Assembly (NCBI RefSeq): GCF_001644605.1
Contig: NZ_CP011388.1
Span: 1,472,501-1,530,000, forward strand
Direction: 5' to 3'
DNA length: 57,500 nt
Origin: Paenibacillus swuensis
Lineage (GTDB): Bacteria > Bacillota > Bacilli > Paenibacillales > DY6
The notes under the pieces are model-generated. The model ran no database searches and was not told where the DNA came from. It saw only the letters and a program-made list of their open reading frames with translations. Of the stretch, positions 19,142 through 27,174 are shown piece after piece (position 1 is the stretch's first letter; the number at the start of each line of letters is the position of its first letter). A program made the position numbers and the translations under genes.

Positions 19142-21634
19142 TCAGCTAACCGTCCTCGGCCGCTCCATACGGCTCATGCCGGGCCAACGCAGGGATGCCC
19201 ATTCCGGCTTATGCTTCTGCACTTTTGCCACGACTACCGTCATATCGTCATAGATGGATCCTTCATGATAACGCACCGCGACATCTATCAGCCGATCGGC
19301 CATCTCCTGCGGATCATCCGTATTCAGCTCCAAGATCATACGCTTCATCCAAAGCTCCTTATTCACCGTATGTCCGGGCGCATCGTAAATGCCGTCGGTC
19401 ATCATCACCAACACATCGCCCGGTTCCAGCTGCGCGGTAATCAGGTCTACATCAATATCCTGGATAATGCCGACCGGTAAATTGTTGGCATGCACCGGAA
19501 TGACCAAATCCCCCCTTTTGATAAAGCTTGGCGTCGATCCAATTTTCACGAATGTTGTCAATGCGCTGTACTGATCAATAATGGCAACATCCACTGTGGC
19601 GTACATTTCGTCAGAGGATCGCAGCAATAGCACGGAATTCACGGACTTAACCGCTAGTTTCTCATCCATCCCCGAGTCCAGCAGTTGCTGCAAGATGCTC
19701 AGAGCCGTACTGCTCTCCGCACGGGCTCGCTCCCCATTCCCCATCCCGTCGCTGATGGCTACGGCAAACTTCCCGTTGCTCAACTCCACAATGCTGAAGC
19801 TGTCTCCCGACAGCAAGTCTCCTCCCTTGGCTGCGCAAGCGATTCCAGTTTCGACCTCATACTCCTTAGCCGACCCGAACACTACCGTGTAATACCCCGT
19901 TCCTTTGGCGGAGTATTGTTCTGATTTCACGGCAATATGCTCGCCTAAGATGTCGGTTAATAACGGCGCGATAATTTTGCGGCACTCATCAAACCCTTTC
20001 GTATATTGATGGATAATTTCAATTTCCACATTGCCCTCATCGAGAGAAATCACATCAATGCTGTGTATCGATAGCCCCAGCTCCTCCAGTGTTTGTCGTA
20101 TTTGTTCTTCTTGCATGAACAGCTCCTGTCCTTCCCGGCGGATTTCTTTGGCCAAGTCCTCCATCACCTGGGATACACCGAATAACTGATCCGCCACAAT
20201 CTGCCTGGAATCCTGAATCTGTTTCTTCCAATGCTGGTCATGCTGGTGCATCTGATATTGCATCCGCATCACATCCAGAACATGATCCGTTCGCTGGCAA
20301 GCATCCTTCCATTCCTTTGGAATTTTTTTGAGCGGCTTCGCTTCATGCTTGTCCACTTCCGTCATAGCATCCGTCATGAAAGAATACGTGCGTTGAAATT
20401 TATCATTCCAGCAATATCGTTGCTTATGGCATGAATCACAGGACTGTGCGGCAACCGCATTCATGAAATGACCTTTCTCATCCCTCATCTCGTCAGCCGC
20501 GCCCGCCATTGAGGTCATGGGTATAAAGCTTTTGGACAACTGACGGAATACCTCGGAGAACTGCTGCACCCTCCCCGCGGTCAGATCACGGATTCGCTTC
20601 GCGTAATCATTCTGGGAATTCAGATGCTCCTGGGTCCCCGGCACATATTTCGCAATCGTCTGAATGACGCTGCGCGGTGTGAGCAAGAACAAGGCAACCG
20701 CAACGACCGATTCCCATGTGGAGCTCATCACATCCGTTTGGTTTCCCATATACACCGAAAGAATCGAAGAACCCAGCAGCATGCCTAGGCCGACCGCCAT
20801 TCGCCTCCCTTCACGCAACAATCCCGCCAACATGCCGGCAAAAGCCAGCAGACTCATCTGATAGATGGCGTCTACTCTGGCCAGACTGAGAATCAGACCC
20901 GTCACCACCCCCACCGAGGCGCCCATCGGCGATCCCCCGACCAGTGCGAACAGGAGAATCAGATAGCGGGACATGATATGGTCCAGAGACAGAGATCCCG
21001 CGCTCCATCCCACCAGTCCCGTCATCACCGAAGCCAGAAGAATGATAAGACAGATGATTTCCTCATTCTTCAGATTGTAATTTTTACGCGACAGTGTAAA
21101 CACCGGTATAGCCTGGATAAAAATCAGCGTCAGCACGAAGGAGAGGATGGCCTCGACCACCGCCATGAGCATGGAATACCAGGTCAATCCGTCGGTTACG
21201 ATCAGGTAGAAGGTATGGGTGAGGAACGAGGAGGTGAAGACCAGGACCGGCGCGAATGAAATTCCCGCTCGCTCGAACCTCTCCAAACCTTTGAGCATGA
21301 AGAGAAAAACAACTAGCTCCGCGATCAATATCCCTGTTTGCGCCCCTTGCGCCAGAATACTCCCCGCGATCAGCGTTGCCCCCGTTAACAGCAGCAAGTC
21401 CTTTCGCAAAAAATAGATCACGGCGAAGTATGCAATGGCAAATGGCGCGAGCTCTTCCAGAATCATGGCCCTTCCTAACAAAAAAGCCATGGCCAGCATA
21501 ATAATCGACCACTTTTTGGCCACCACCGCTTGCACGACCCGATTTTCCATCAGAAGCCCTTTTCCGCTTGCTTTGAGCTTGTCCGTCGCCTTTGTCCATT
21601 TCTCATCCATCCCCGCCGTCATCATCTTTGCCAT
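19142..21634 (-). CDS. spoIIE: Stage II sporulation protein E, membrane PP2C phosphatase
   Basis: Dephosphorylates SpoIIAA to release sigma-F in the forespore and helps build the polar septum with FtsZ. The 830-aa protein has about ten hydrophobic segments in the first 340 residues, a central domain with a cysteine cluster (CDSCHKQRYC), and a C-terminal PP2C domain with GDSFSIVELSNGKFAVAISD, GMGNGERARAESS, MMTDGIYDAPG and DDMTVVVAKV. AAGGCGGTG precedes the ATG. Its promoter has the unusual Spo0A architecture described separately. Confidence 0.96.
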   Translation of the reverse strand: MAKMMTAGMDEKWTKATDKLKASGKGLLMENRVVQAVVAKKWSIIMLAMAFLLGRAMILEELAPFAIAYFAVIYFLRKDLLLLTGATLIAGSILAQGAQTGILIAELVVFLFMLKGLERFERAGISFAPVLVFTSSFLTHTFYLIVTDGLTWYSMLMAVVEAILSFVLTLIFIQAIPVFTLSRKNYNLKNEEIICLIILLASVMTGLVGWSAGSLSLDHIMSRYLILLFALVGGSPMGASVGVVTGLILSLARVDAIYQMSLLAFAGMLAGLLREGRRMAVGLGMLLGSSILSVYMGNQTDVMSSTWESVVAVALFLLTPRSVIQTIAKYVPGTQEHLNSQNDYAKRIRDLTAGRVQQFSEVFRQLSKSFIPMTSMAGAADEMRDEKGHFMNAVAAQSCDSCHKQRYCWNDKFQRTYSFMTDAMTEVDKHEAKPLKKIPKEWKDACQRTDHVLDVMRMQYQMHQHDQHWKKQIQDSRQIVADQLFGVSQVMEDLAKEIRREGQELFMQEEQIRQTLEELGLSIHSIDVISLDEGNVEIEIIHQYTKGFDECRKIIAPLLTDILGEHIAVKSEQYSAKGTGYYTVVFGSAKEYEVETGIACAAKGGDLLSGDSFSIVELSNGKFAVAISDGMGNGERARAESSTALSILQQLLDSGMDEKLAVKSVNSVLLLRSSDEMYATVDVAIIDQYSALTTFVKIGSTPSFIKRGDLVIPVHANNLPVGIIQDIDVDLITAQLEPGDVLVMMTDGIYDAPGHTVNKELWMKRMILELNTDDPQEMADRLIDVAVRYHEGSIYDDMTVVVAKVQKHKPEWASLRWPGMSRMERPRTVS

Positions 21635-21668
21635 TAGAGAACACCGCCTTATCGAATTTGGTCTCTCT

Positions 21669-21736
21669 ATTATAAAAACCCTCTATCATAAAGTTTGTCA
21701 GAATGAGGTAGCAGCGCAAAAGTTTTTTCCGACAAA
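21669..21736 (-). promoter_or_regulatory. spoIIE promoter, 21-bp spacing with Spo0A box
   Basis: Minus strand: -10 TATAAT (21669-21674) and a -35-like CTGACA (21696-21701) are 21 bp apart, too wide for ordinary sigma-A use. A Spo0A-box-like TTTGTCGGAA lies at 21727-21736, and the -35 region itself reads TCTGACAAA, which on the other strand resembles a second box. B. subtilis spoIIE has the same 21-bp spacing and is activated by phosphorylated Spo0A. Confidence 0.75.
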
Positions 21737-21919
21737 AATGGACGCGAAATATCGGTGACCGTGATCCCATAGCCTGTATGAGATCATGCTAGAATAAACT
21801 CTTCCAAATCGAACCAACGGTTCCGAATGCTGTCGTAGAATTGATGAGCACCGCCTCGAAATGCAACCTCATTTTGACAACATCCGCTGTCGACTTTACT
21901 GAATCCGCTTACAAATATT
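21737..21919. other. Intergenic stretch with no recognised gene
   Basis: Between the spoIIE promoter and the CPBP-protease terminator I see no credible open reading frame. B. subtilis has, as I recall, tRNA genes near this point; no tRNA cloverleaf or GGTTCGA arm is visible here. Confidence 0.6.
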
Positions 21920-21951
21920 CAAAAAAAATAGACCTGAATGATTCAAGTCTA
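21920..21951 (-). terminator. Terminator of the CPBP protease gene
   Basis: Ten-base stem TAGACTTGAA/TTCAGGTCTA (21929-21938 with 21942-21951) followed by eight T on the minus strand. Confidence 0.88.
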
Positions 21952-21966
21952 GTATTTCGGGTTATA

Positions 21967-22839
21967 CTATTTTTTCTTTTTGTAGCCGAGCCGATAAATA
22001 CCTATGACCGCAATCATCAAAATTAGAGTTGTAACGTAACTTCCTTCCGCGCCGAAAGTGCCTCCCGCCGTCAAACCGGTTTGGACATCCAACTCTATAA
22101 GCGATGGGCCCTTGGTACCTGACACAGCAAAGCCATAGACATTTCCCTGAAACAGATTCCATGTGAAATGAAGCCCGATCGGCGCCCACAATCCGCCCGT
22201 CAGCTCCCGGCTTAACGCAAAGAGAACGCCTACGACAATCAGGTTAATGAACGGGAACGGCTGCTCGAACATCCCCGGATTCATACTGTGTAAGCCGGCA
22301 AAGACCAGGGATGATCCCGCGATTGCCCAGTTTGATGAGAAATGATGCTTGATAAGACCGTACACGTAACCACGGGAGAAGAGCTCCTCACTGACCGCCA
22401 CAAACGCGAATAACACAAGACAAGAACCGAAATGCCCCGCTATTTTGCCAAAAGGATTCACACCCGCAACATCGACGCCGCCCTGCGCCATAATGATCAG
22501 GAATGAAGCGGTAATCAGGACGATACCCGCTGCTGAGCCCACTACGAAGTGACGCGCCGGAGAAGGGTCTTTCCACCCCAGCGGCCAACCCGCTTTCTTC
22601 TCAAAAAACTTATACATGAGGAGCGTCCCCAGGATAAAAGCCGTCGCTTGCACGATGCCGAACACAATATTGATTGGATTTAATTCATCGGAACTCACAA
22701 GCAGCTGCTCCGCATCGCCTCCGTTCAGGAACGCCAAAATTACAAAAGCCGGAATCATCAGGATGATTGCAATCACGAAGGATACAGCCAACCCTAATGC
22801 AATTTTCCCCGCCGTTAAACCTATGTTGCGTGCTGTCAT
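21967..22839 (-). CDS. CPBP-family intramembrane metalloprotease
   Basis: Polytopic membrane protein of the CAAX-protease/bacteriocin-processing (Abi) family, 290 aa from the ATG at 22837-22839 (AGGAGG upstream). The three active-site motifs are present: EELFSRG (about 151-157), FAGLH (His184) and HFTWN (His224, Asn228). Substrate unknown; family members act in protein processing or bacteriocin immunity. It lies between spoIIE and the S1-domain gene, with its own terminator, and is not part of the B. subtilis order, suggesting local insertion. Confidence 0.88.
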   Translation of the reverse strand: MTARNIGLTAGKIALGLAVSFVIAIILMIPAFVILAFLNGGDAEQLLVSSDELNPINIVFGIVQATAFILGTLLMYKFFEKKAGWPLGWKDPSPARHFVVGSAAGIVLITASFLIIMAQGGVDVAGVNPFGKIAGHFGSCLVLFAFVAVSEELFSRGYVYGLIKHHFSSNWAIAGSSLVFAGLHSMNPGMFEQPFPFINLIVVGVLFALSRELTGGLWAPIGLHFTWNLFQGNVYGFAVSGTKGPSLIELDVQTGLTAGGTFGAEGSYVTTLILMIAVIGIYRLGYKKKK

Positions 22840-22866
22840 TGCCAATCCTCCTGTCCCAATTCGCAT

Positions 22867-22905
22867 AAAAAAAAGAACTGCTACGCGTAACGCGTTGCAG
22901 TTCTC
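22867..22905 (-). terminator. Terminator of the S1-domain gene
   Basis: A long stem AGAACTGC-A-ACGCG/CGCGT-A-GCAGTTCT with one A-A mismatch, followed by eight T on the minus strand. It overlaps the upstream flank of the CPBP protease gene. Confidence 0.9.
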
Positions 22906-22916
22906 TTGATGGATGA

Positions 22917-23429
22917 TTAAACGCGCTTGGCTCCGCGTCCGCCGCGTTTACCTTCCGTGTTCTTCTTGAGCGATGAAATGCGCTCCTCGCTATCTTTCAA
23001 AAAGCGGGACACTTTATCCTCGAAGCTCGGTTTACCAAAGCTGGGCTTGCTTGCGAATCGGCCGCCACGGTCGCCGCCGCCTCTTCCTTCACGGTTGAAC
23101 CCTCCGCCGCCCGGCGGTCTGTCCGGACGAGGTGCTCCGCCACCCGGTCTGTCAGGACGGGATGGCCTCTGTTGTTGCTGCTGCTCCACAGGTTTGTCTA
23201 CGGCTTGTTTAATGGATAAGCCGATCTTGCCGTCCTTGTCTACGTTGATGACCTTCACTGTAACCATGTCTTCCATCTTAAGGTGATCCTTGACGTCCTT
23301 AACATAGTTATCCGCGATTTCGGAGATGTGTACCAGACCGGTTACGCCTCCGGGCAATTCAACGAATGCTCCGAAGTGGGTTATCCCCGTGACTTTGCCC
23401 TCTAACTTGGTGCCTACTTCAATTGACAT
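22917..23429 (-). CDS. yabR: S1 RNA-binding domain protein with Arg/Gly-rich tail (YabR-like)
   Basis: 170 aa from the ATG at 23427-23429. Residues about 1-72 are one S1/OB domain (VGTKLEGKVTGITHFGAFVE, GLVHISEIADNYVKDVKDHL, KIGLSIKQ), indicating RNA binding. The rest is low complexity: a glutamine run, then RPDRPGG, GGGGFNREGRGGGDRGGRF repeats, a short charged helix and a basic GKRGGRGAKRV end. The tail is longer than I recall for B. subtilis YabR. A consensus-like promoter and a strong terminator bracket it, so it is transcribed alone. Target RNA unknown. Confidence 0.88.
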   Translation of the reverse strand: MSIEVGTKLEGKVTGITHFGAFVELPGGVTGLVHISEIADNYVKDVKDHLKMEDMVTVKVINVDKDGKIGLSIKQAVDKPVEQQQQQRPSRPDRPGGGAPRPDRPPGGGGFNREGRGGGDRGGRFASKPSFGKPSFEDKVSRFLKDSEERISSLKKNTEGKRGGRGAKRV

Positions 23430-23515
23430 AGAATAAAATGTTCCTCCCTTAAGAATATACAAACTCTATTGTGCCTCTATTATGCTAATCTAACGCAAAA
23501 AAGCCGACTATGTTG

Positions 23516-23544
23516 ATTATACCGCACCCTTGAGGGAATATCAA
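23516..23544 (-). promoter_or_regulatory. Sigma-A promoter of the S1-domain gene
   Basis: TTGATA (23539-23544) and TATAAT (23516-23521), 17 bp apart on the minus strand. Confidence 0.82.
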
Positions 23545-23570
23545 CCGAACGCGCCTTTAATAGCATATGC

Positions 23571-23891
23571 TTAAGGCTGCGGTCTGGTCACTCGAATCGA
23601 CGTTTCCCCGGGAAGGGACATCCCCAAATCCTTACGCGCAATCTGGCCGATATATTCCGGATCATTCAGTCGTTTCAGTTGCAGGTTCAACTCTTCGCTC
23701 TGCACCTTAATCTCTTCTTGCTTCTTCAGCAGAGATTGAAGCTGCGAATGCGTTTCATTCACTTTGGAAGTTTGTCCGATGAGAATCGAACCCGCCCATC
23801 CCATAAAGCACACGAGAACGAACAGGTACAGGCGAAGTCGTCTGCGTACGCCCTTGTTGGATTGTTTCGAATCCTTCGTTTGTCCAGCCAT
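23571..23891 (-). CDS. divIC: Cell division protein DivIC (FtsB-like)
   Basis: Small bitopic septum protein, 106 aa: a basic cytoplasmic start, one membrane segment (about 22-42, LYLFVLVCFMGWAGSILIG), then an extracytoplasmic leucine-rich coiled coil (SQLQSLLKKQEEIKVQSEELNLQLKRL) and the YIGQIARKDLGM motif typical of DivIC/FtsB. It would bridge FtsL and DivIB in the divisome. GGAGG precedes the ATG. It follows yabP-yabQ as in B. subtilis. Confidence 0.92.
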   Translation of the reverse strand: MAGQTKDSKQSNKGVRRRLRLYLFVLVCFMGWAGSILIGQTSKVNETHSQLQSLLKKQEEIKVQSEELNLQLKRLNDPEYIGQIARKDLGMSLPGETSIRVTRPQP

Positions 23892-23906
23892 TCCGGTTTA
23901 AGCCTC

Positions 23907-24476
23907 CTAAGACGGTCGCTTCCATATTCTTTGTAACCATTGTACGCCTTTCTGAATCCAGGAAGGGAGCACCGCGTATTTATGTAAAGGTTTCGTTAGT
24001 CGCCAAAACAATGTTCCGAAAGGTCTCAACAATTGTAGCACAATTCGGGAAATGAATATAGTGACTGCGGCCGCAAACCCGAAAAGAATGACCAACAGCC
24101 TGTACAACAACCGCAGAGGCGCCAGAATCAATATTCGAAAGGCCTTGACGGCAAAGCGAATTAACGCTCTGACAACTCCAATCAACCATAACATAATTCG
24201 TACCGTAATAGAACCGATCAGCCAAAAATAGAACAAAATCCCTAAAATCAGACCTAAAAAGACAAAGAGTCGAATCTCACCTTGATTACTGTAATACAGA
24301 ACCCGGAATACAAACAATGTAGCAAACAGCCAATAGACCAAATCCATGACGGAGAGGATCCAGCGGGGCGCGCGGAGCTCGCTGCACAGTACCCGGTAGG
24401 CGTCATATACAACGCCCAGCGCCACACCGCTTAAGGACATCATGGCTAAGGTGAAAAACTGTTCTTGAAGGGTCAC
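23907..24476 (-). CDS. yabQ: Spore cortex biosynthesis protein YabQ
   Basis: Polytopic membrane protein of 189 aa with four to five hydrophobic segments, beginning TLQEQFFTLAMMSLSGVALGVVYDAYRV, the conserved YabQ opening. In B. subtilis it is made in the mother cell under sigma-E and needed for cortex formation. The GTG start overlaps the yabP stop (GTGA), so translation is probably coupled. The C-terminal third is basic and amphipathic. Confidence 0.92.
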   Translation of the reverse strand: MTLQEQFFTLAMMSLSGVALGVVYDAYRVLCSELRAPRWILSVMDLVYWLFATLFVFRVLYYSNQGEIRLFVFLGLILGILFYFWLIGSITVRIMLWLIGVVRALIRFAVKAFRILILAPLRLLYRLLVILFGFAAAVTIFISRIVLQLLRPFGTLFWRLTKPLHKYAVLPSWIQKGVQWLQRIWKRPS

Positions 24477-24760
24477 TTAAATAGTTTCCCCAGGAAGCCC
24501 TTGGATTTGTCTTGCGCATTGGCGTCGATGTAGCCCAGGGAGTGCACGTACCCTTCAATCGCCACAAGCCCTTGCTCCAAGCTCAGGTTCTTGATGTGCA
24601 GATTCTGCCCTTTGATGGCCATAAAGCCGCATTCCGTCTCCAGCAGGAATTCCTCGCTATCGAAGCTCTCCACATTCAGCACGCCGGAAACCTCCAGGAG
24701 CTTGCGGTTGAGCATTTTCACTTCCTGCCGTTTGTTCTTCCCGTGGTCCATCATGTTCAT
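24473..24760 (-). CDS. yabP: Sporulation protein YabP
   Basis: 95 aa of the YabP/YqfC family: NRKLLEVSGVLNVESFDSEEFLLETECGFMAIKGQNLHIKNLSLEQGLVAIEGYV is the family core. Known as a sigma-E mother-cell gene associated with spore coat or cortex assembly. GGAGGGG lies eight bases before the ATG. It is first in yabP-yabQ-divIC; the 24761-24935 interval upstream holds a repeat and the rqcP terminator. Confidence 0.92.
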   Translation of the reverse strand: MNMMDHGKNKRQEVKMLNRKLLEVSGVLNVESFDSEEFLLETECGFMAIKGQNLHIKNLSLEQGLVAIEGYVHSLGYIDANAQDKSKGFLGKLFK

Positions 24761-24819
24761 AGCATGTACCCCTCCTTCTATTGTAGATTATGGGGGCAAG
24801 CTGTTGTTTAGAACTTAAA

Positions 24820-24886
24820 AGTTTACGCAGTAAACTCGCTTCGGAAGCATACGCTTTGCGTAGCAAACTTTCTTCGAGAGCATACG
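24820..24886. repeat. Two tandem hairpin-plus-tail repeat units
   Basis: Unit 1 (24820-24853) is the palindrome AGTTTACGCAGTAAACT followed by CGCTTCGGAAGCATACG. Unit 2 (24854-24886) is the hairpin TTTGCGTAGCAAA followed by CTTTCTTCGAGAGCATACG. Both share the form hairpin then (G/T)CTTCG-(G/A)-AGCATACG. A third copy is in the 23S-5S spacer (57251-57288), so this looks like a dispersed intergenic element. Confidence 0.75.
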
Positions 24887-24889
24887 AAT

Positions 24890-24928
24890 GAAAAAAGAAC
24901 CCGCAGCGGAATTCCGCTACAGGTTCTT
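24890..24928 (-). terminator. Terminator of hup-rqcP
   Basis: Stem AAGAACC/GGTTCTT (24895-24901 with 24922-24928) with an inner AGCGGAATTCCGCT palindrome, then a T run on the minus strand. Confidence 0.88.
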
Positions 24929-24935
24929 GTTCGGA

Positions 24936-25208
24936 TTAGAGGTCCGATTCCTCTTTATGCGATTCTTCTTTCAATAAAGTATACATATTGGCGGCCTCTT
25001 CCTTGCGGGTCGTCTCAACAAGCTGCTCCACCCGTACGGTCACACTCTTCTGACCGAAGCGAATCTTGAGCTCGTCGCCGGGTTTGACGGTGCTGCTTGC
25101 TTTCGCATCCCTGCCGTTAATCCAAACCCTGCCTTGATCGGAAACGTCCTTGGCAACGGTACGCCGTTTAATCAATCTGGATACTTTAAGAAACTTATCA
25201 AGACGCAT
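24936..25208 (-). CDS. rqcP: S4-domain protein RqcP (YabO/YlmH-type Hsp15 family)
   Basis: 90-aa single S4 RNA-binding domain: MRLDKFLKVSRLIKRRTVAK, DQGRVWINGRDAKASSTVKPGD, LKIRFG. In B. subtilis YabO (RqcP) works with RqcH on obstructed 50S subunits to add C-terminal alanine tails to stalled nascent chains. Its ATG shares one base with the HU stop (TAATG), so it is coupled to the HU gene, an arrangement of high output. Confidence 0.92.
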   Translation of the reverse strand: MRLDKFLKVSRLIKRRTVAKDVSDQGRVWINGRDAKASSTVKPGDELKIRFGQKSVTVRVEQLVETTRKEEAANMYTLLKEESHKEESDL

Positions 25209-25480
25209 TATTTTACGGCTTCTTTAAGTTTGTTTCCGGCTTTGAAAGCAGGAACTACAGATTCAGGGATGCTGATTTCTTTGCCTGTTTGCGGGTTGCG
25301 GCCTGTGCGTCCGGAACGCTTGCGAGTTTCGAAAGTTCCGAAACCGATCAGTTGCACTTTGTCGCCTTCAGCAAGAGCATCTGTGATTTCGCCAAGGAAA
25401 CCGTTCAGTACGGCTTCTACATCTTTCTTGGTAAGACCGCTTTTTGTAGAGATATTGTTGATCAGATCTGTTTTGTTCAT
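25208..25480 (-). CDS. hup: HU family DNA-binding protein
   Basis: 90-aa histone-like dimeric DNA-bending protein: MNKTDLINNISTKSGLTKKD, GDKVQLIGFGTFETRKRSGR, the GRNPQTGKEISIP beta-arm and FKAGNKLKEAVK end. Starts at ATG 25478-25480 after AGGAGGAG. Followed directly by rqcP with overlapping stop/start. The usual B. subtilis hbs lies elsewhere, so this may be a paralogue or the main copy. Confidence 0.95.
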   Translation of the reverse strand: MNKTDLINNISTKSGLTKKDVEAVLNGFLGEITDALAEGDKVQLIGFGTFETRKRSGRTGRNPQTGKEISIPESVVPAFKAGNKLKEAVK

Positions 25481-25596
25481 ATTACATTCTCCTCCTAATT
25501 GCATCCATAAATATTGGTTGGTTAGAAACCTTGCACGCCTATGTATTCTTGATCCTTGTAGAAATTCCTGCTAGAAAACGAGAAATTGTAAAAATA

Positions 25597-27084
25597 TTAT
25601 GTGCGGGTCTTGGCTTCCGTCCACCAGCGATCCATCTCTAGTAAGTCAGTTTGGTCAAAAGATTTACCGGATATACGCAATTGTTCCTCAATATACTCGA
25701 ATCTACGCAAAAATTTACGGTTTGTCGAGCTAAGCGCCTCTTCCGGATCCAACTTCAGGTATCGGGCCACATTAACGACAGCAAAGAGGACATCTCCCAG
25801 TTCTTCCAAGGTGTGATCGGCGTCTCCGGAACCGACAGCTTCTTTCAACTCGGTTAATTCCTCGTCGATTTTGTCATACACGTCCTCAATTTTTTCCCAG
25901 TCAAAACCGACCTTCGCTGCCTTCTTCTGTATCTTGTACGCCTTCATCAAACCTGGCAAATCACGCGGCACGCCGGAAAGAATGGATTGTTGTTCAGGCT
26001 TAATGCCCTTGCGGCGCTTTTCTTCCGCCTTCATCTGTTCCCAATTCTGCAGCGCCTCTTCCGAATTATCGGCCTGATTGGAACCAAAAACATGCGGGTG
26101 ACGGAACAGTAATTTCTCGTTTAATTTCTGAATCACATCATAGACGGTGAAAGCTCCTGTTTCTTCTTCCATCTGAGAATGAAGCATGACTTGCAGCATC
26201 ACATCCCCGAGCTCTTCGCACATCGCGTCGGGATCATCGTCATCAATCGTTTCCAGCACCTCGTACATTTCTTCGATGAGATTTTTGCGGATGCTTTGAT
26301 GCGTCTGCTCCCGATCCCAAGGACAGCCTTCCGGACTTCGCAGGATCTGAACGATTTCATGGAGGCGGTTAAAGGTACGGTTGCGTACATCCTCACGCTC
26401 TGTCCGAGGAACCCAGATCAAGGATAAGTTGCCGAACCCTTCGGCGTGATCCAACTCATGAAGCGGAACGCTCACGATGGACTCCTGATCTCTTACCCCA
26501 AGCGCATGACCTATAACCACTTCATAATCGTCAGGATACATTTCCATCAGACTTAGCTTCACATCCGAAGCGGTATGTACGTCATAAACCTGCGCGATGA
26601 TTGTGTGCATTTGCGGTTGGAGTGATGCGGTCGTCATTGAGGTTGCGTCCAACAATTGAAAACCGTCAATCGGGTCAAATCCGAACCGGGTGAACGCTTC
26701 ATCCAGGAAGCTTTCGCCCCCGAGAATGGTTAGCTCTATGCCATGCGCCGGACATTGTTCCCGCAGAATTTGCACCGTCGATTCAGCGACCATGGGGTGT
26801 CCGGGCACTGCGTAAAGAACCTCCCCTTGCTCCGCCAAGGCCAGACGGATGAGATCCGCCGCAATGCCTTCGTACACTTCGGGGAAAGAAGCTTTGGCTT
26901 CATACAGATTGTCGTAGGTTGTATAGGCGATTCCGTGATCTTGAAGCATATGTACCATAGGATGATCTTCAGTACGCAGGTACAAGCGTTCTGCCCCCTG
27001 CAATCTGCGCCAGATGCCGAGAGTCAGTTGATCCGGATCGCCGGTTCCCAGTCCGATAATCGTAATGCTTGCCGTTATGGTCAT
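25597..27084 (-). CDS. yabN: YabN: tetrapyrrole-methylase-like plus MazG nucleotide pyrophosphohydrolase
   Basis: 495-aa fusion. Residues about 1-220 resemble an S-adenosylmethionine-dependent tetrapyrrole (corrin/porphyrin) methylase (ITIIGLGTGDPDQLTLGIWRRL, YAVPGHPMVAEST). Residues about 235-490 form a double MazG domain: LRSPEGCPWDREQTHQSIRKNL, EELGDVMLQVMLHSQMEEE and a second EELGDVLFAVVNVARYL, with the EExxE/ExxD metal sites. MazG hydrolyses non-canonical or stress nucleoside triphosphates. The ATG follows GAGGAGG. Same fusion and place as B. subtilis yabN. Confidence 0.93.
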   Translation of the reverse strand: MTITASITIIGLGTGDPDQLTLGIWRRLQGAERLYLRTEDHPMVHMLQDHGIAYTTYDNLYEAKASFPEVYEGIAADLIRLALAEQGEVLYAVPGHPMVAESTVQILREQCPAHGIELTILGGESFLDEAFTRFGFDPIDGFQLLDATSMTTASLQPQMHTIIAQVYDVHTASDVKLSLMEMYPDDYEVVIGHALGVRDQESIVSVPLHELDHAEGFGNLSLIWVPRTEREDVRNRTFNRLHEIVQILRSPEGCPWDREQTHQSIRKNLIEEMYEVLETIDDDDPDAMCEELGDVMLQVMLHSQMEEETGAFTVYDVIQKLNEKLLFRHPHVFGSNQADNSEEALQNWEQMKAEEKRRKGIKPEQQSILSGVPRDLPGLMKAYKIQKKAAKVGFDWEKIEDVYDKIDEELTELKEAVGSGDADHTLEELGDVLFAVVNVARYLKLDPEEALSSTNRKFLRRFEYIEEQLRISGKSFDQTDLLEMDRWWTEAKTRT

Positions 27085-27174
27085 GATCGAACCTCCTCGA
27101 AAGTAGTTATAGATTGCGGAGTGCGTGTAGCTCGGTCGCTGCTTTACTTGGCCCTAAGCGAAGCACGCCAGCCT

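Noticed and set aside
21740-21920. tRNA genes expected from B. subtilis order
   Set aside because: No T-loop GGTTCGA arm or acceptor pairing found on either strand.
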